NCBI GenBank assembly: GCA_030146365.1
Contig: JASLBU010000150.1
Coordinates: 1 to 12,729 of the forward strand
Length of the DNA: 12,729 nt
From: Candidatus Limnocylindria bacterium
Lineage (GTDB): Bacteria > Chloroflexota > Limnocylindria > QHBO01
Reading direction: 5' to 3'
Shown here: in pieces, positions 12,514-12,729 of the stretch
Layout of the letters: each line of letters begins with the position of its first letter
How positions within the stretch are numbered: position 1 is the stretch's first letter
Position numbers and translations under genes: made by a program
Notes under the pieces: generated by a model
Told to the model about the DNA's origin: nothing
The model's database searches: none
What the model saw: the letters and a program-made list of their open reading frames with translations, nothing else

Positions 12514-12668
12514 GGTGCCGTGGTGGAAGCGGTACGCGGCCGAGGCGCGCCGGCGGAGCCGGATTCGAGCGTGCGGAGCCCCGCCGACCGGGCGGGCGGC
12601 GAGATACTGCACCACCGGGGGCAGATTGTCGCCAACCGCAGTGCGGAGCCACCCGCGGGGACACAGCA
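12514..12668. other. Unassigned intergenic stretch with GCGGAGCC repeats
   Basis: I find no convincing gene in this segment: open frames on both strands read as Arg/Pro/Ala-rich shadows without family signals. GCGGAGCC occurs three times (12553-12560, 12573-12580, 12643-12650), and the longer GTGCGGAGCC occurs at 12571-12580 and 12641-12650, 70 bases apart. These may be degenerate coding or chance in GC-rich DNA. Confidence 0.3.
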
Positions 12669-12729
12669 ATGTCCCGAAGGAACAAGGCCGTTCAACCGCG
12701 GCGGCCGAAGCCACCGCTGCCGTCCGAAC
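12669..12729 (+). CDS. Start of a possible gene cut by the window end
   Basis: From ATG 12669 the frame is open to the last base and gives a basic, Pro-rich N-terminus beginning MSRRNKAVQPRRPKPPLPSE. GGGGA at 12657-12661 lies 7 bases upstream and could serve as an SD. The composition suits the flexible basic tail of a nucleic-acid-binding or ribosome-associated protein, but 20 residues do not allow identification. Confidence 0.35.
   Translation, partial: MSRRNKAVQPRRPKPPLPSE

Overview
This is a GC-rich, gene-dense bacterial chromosome segment with strongly G/C-ending codons and little intergenic DNA. Genes touch or overlap at ATGA, GTGA and CTAG junctions, several starts lack a Shine-Dalgarno (SD) sequence, and two divergent genes have extended -10-type hexamers 7 nt before their start codons, which points to leaderless transcription. 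Together with an F420-type luciferase-like oxidoreductase and a pyrophosphate-type phosphofructokinase, this fits Actinomycetota or Chloroflexota (for example a Limnocylindria-like lineage). No marker gene in the window settles the phylum. I see no rRNA, tRNA, CRISPR array, insertion sequence, integrase or prophage gene.

Left part (1-2804): the tail of an unknown plus-strand gene, a hairpin terminator, then a two-gene plus-strand operon of an MFS transporter and a YciI-like protein (ATGA overlap). This operon converges on a minus-strand LLM-class F420-dependent oxidoreductase, and the two stop codons share the four bases CTAG.

Middle part (2805-7276): divergent from the oxidoreductase is a receptor-type Ser/Thr protein kinase with a Pro/Thr-rich extracytoplasmic stalk and a C-terminal NTF2-like domain. 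It is followed by a hairpin and a small acidic disordered protein. The small gene converges on a minus-strand DAO-family FAD oxidoreductase, again with overlapping CTAG stops. A second DAO-family FAD oxidoreductase is divergent from the first across a compact 32-bp promoter region.

Right part (7307-12729): a likely minus-strand operon, read right to left, of PPi-type 6-phosphofructokinase, MFS multidrug-type exporter (GTGA overlap), patatin-like phospholipase and a Tat-exported bc1-type Rieske protein. Divergent from the phosphofructokinase is a plus-strand pair: a 63-residue Cys/His protein that probably binds zinc, and a stand-alone polynucleotide-kinase domain related to bacterial Pnkp. 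The early coding sequence of the kinase carries a strong hairpin followed by a T/C-rich run. After it come a short fragment resembling the N-terminus of an aldo/keto reductase, an unassigned stretch, and the beginning of a possible gene cut by the window end.

I did not find a convincing new multi-gene defence or mobile system. The best leads are regulatory (mirrored leaderless promoters, a palindrome inside a promoter spacer, a hairpin inside the kinase 5' coding region) and contextual (orphan Rieske protein with a patatin, stand-alone Pnkp kinase with a small zinc protein).
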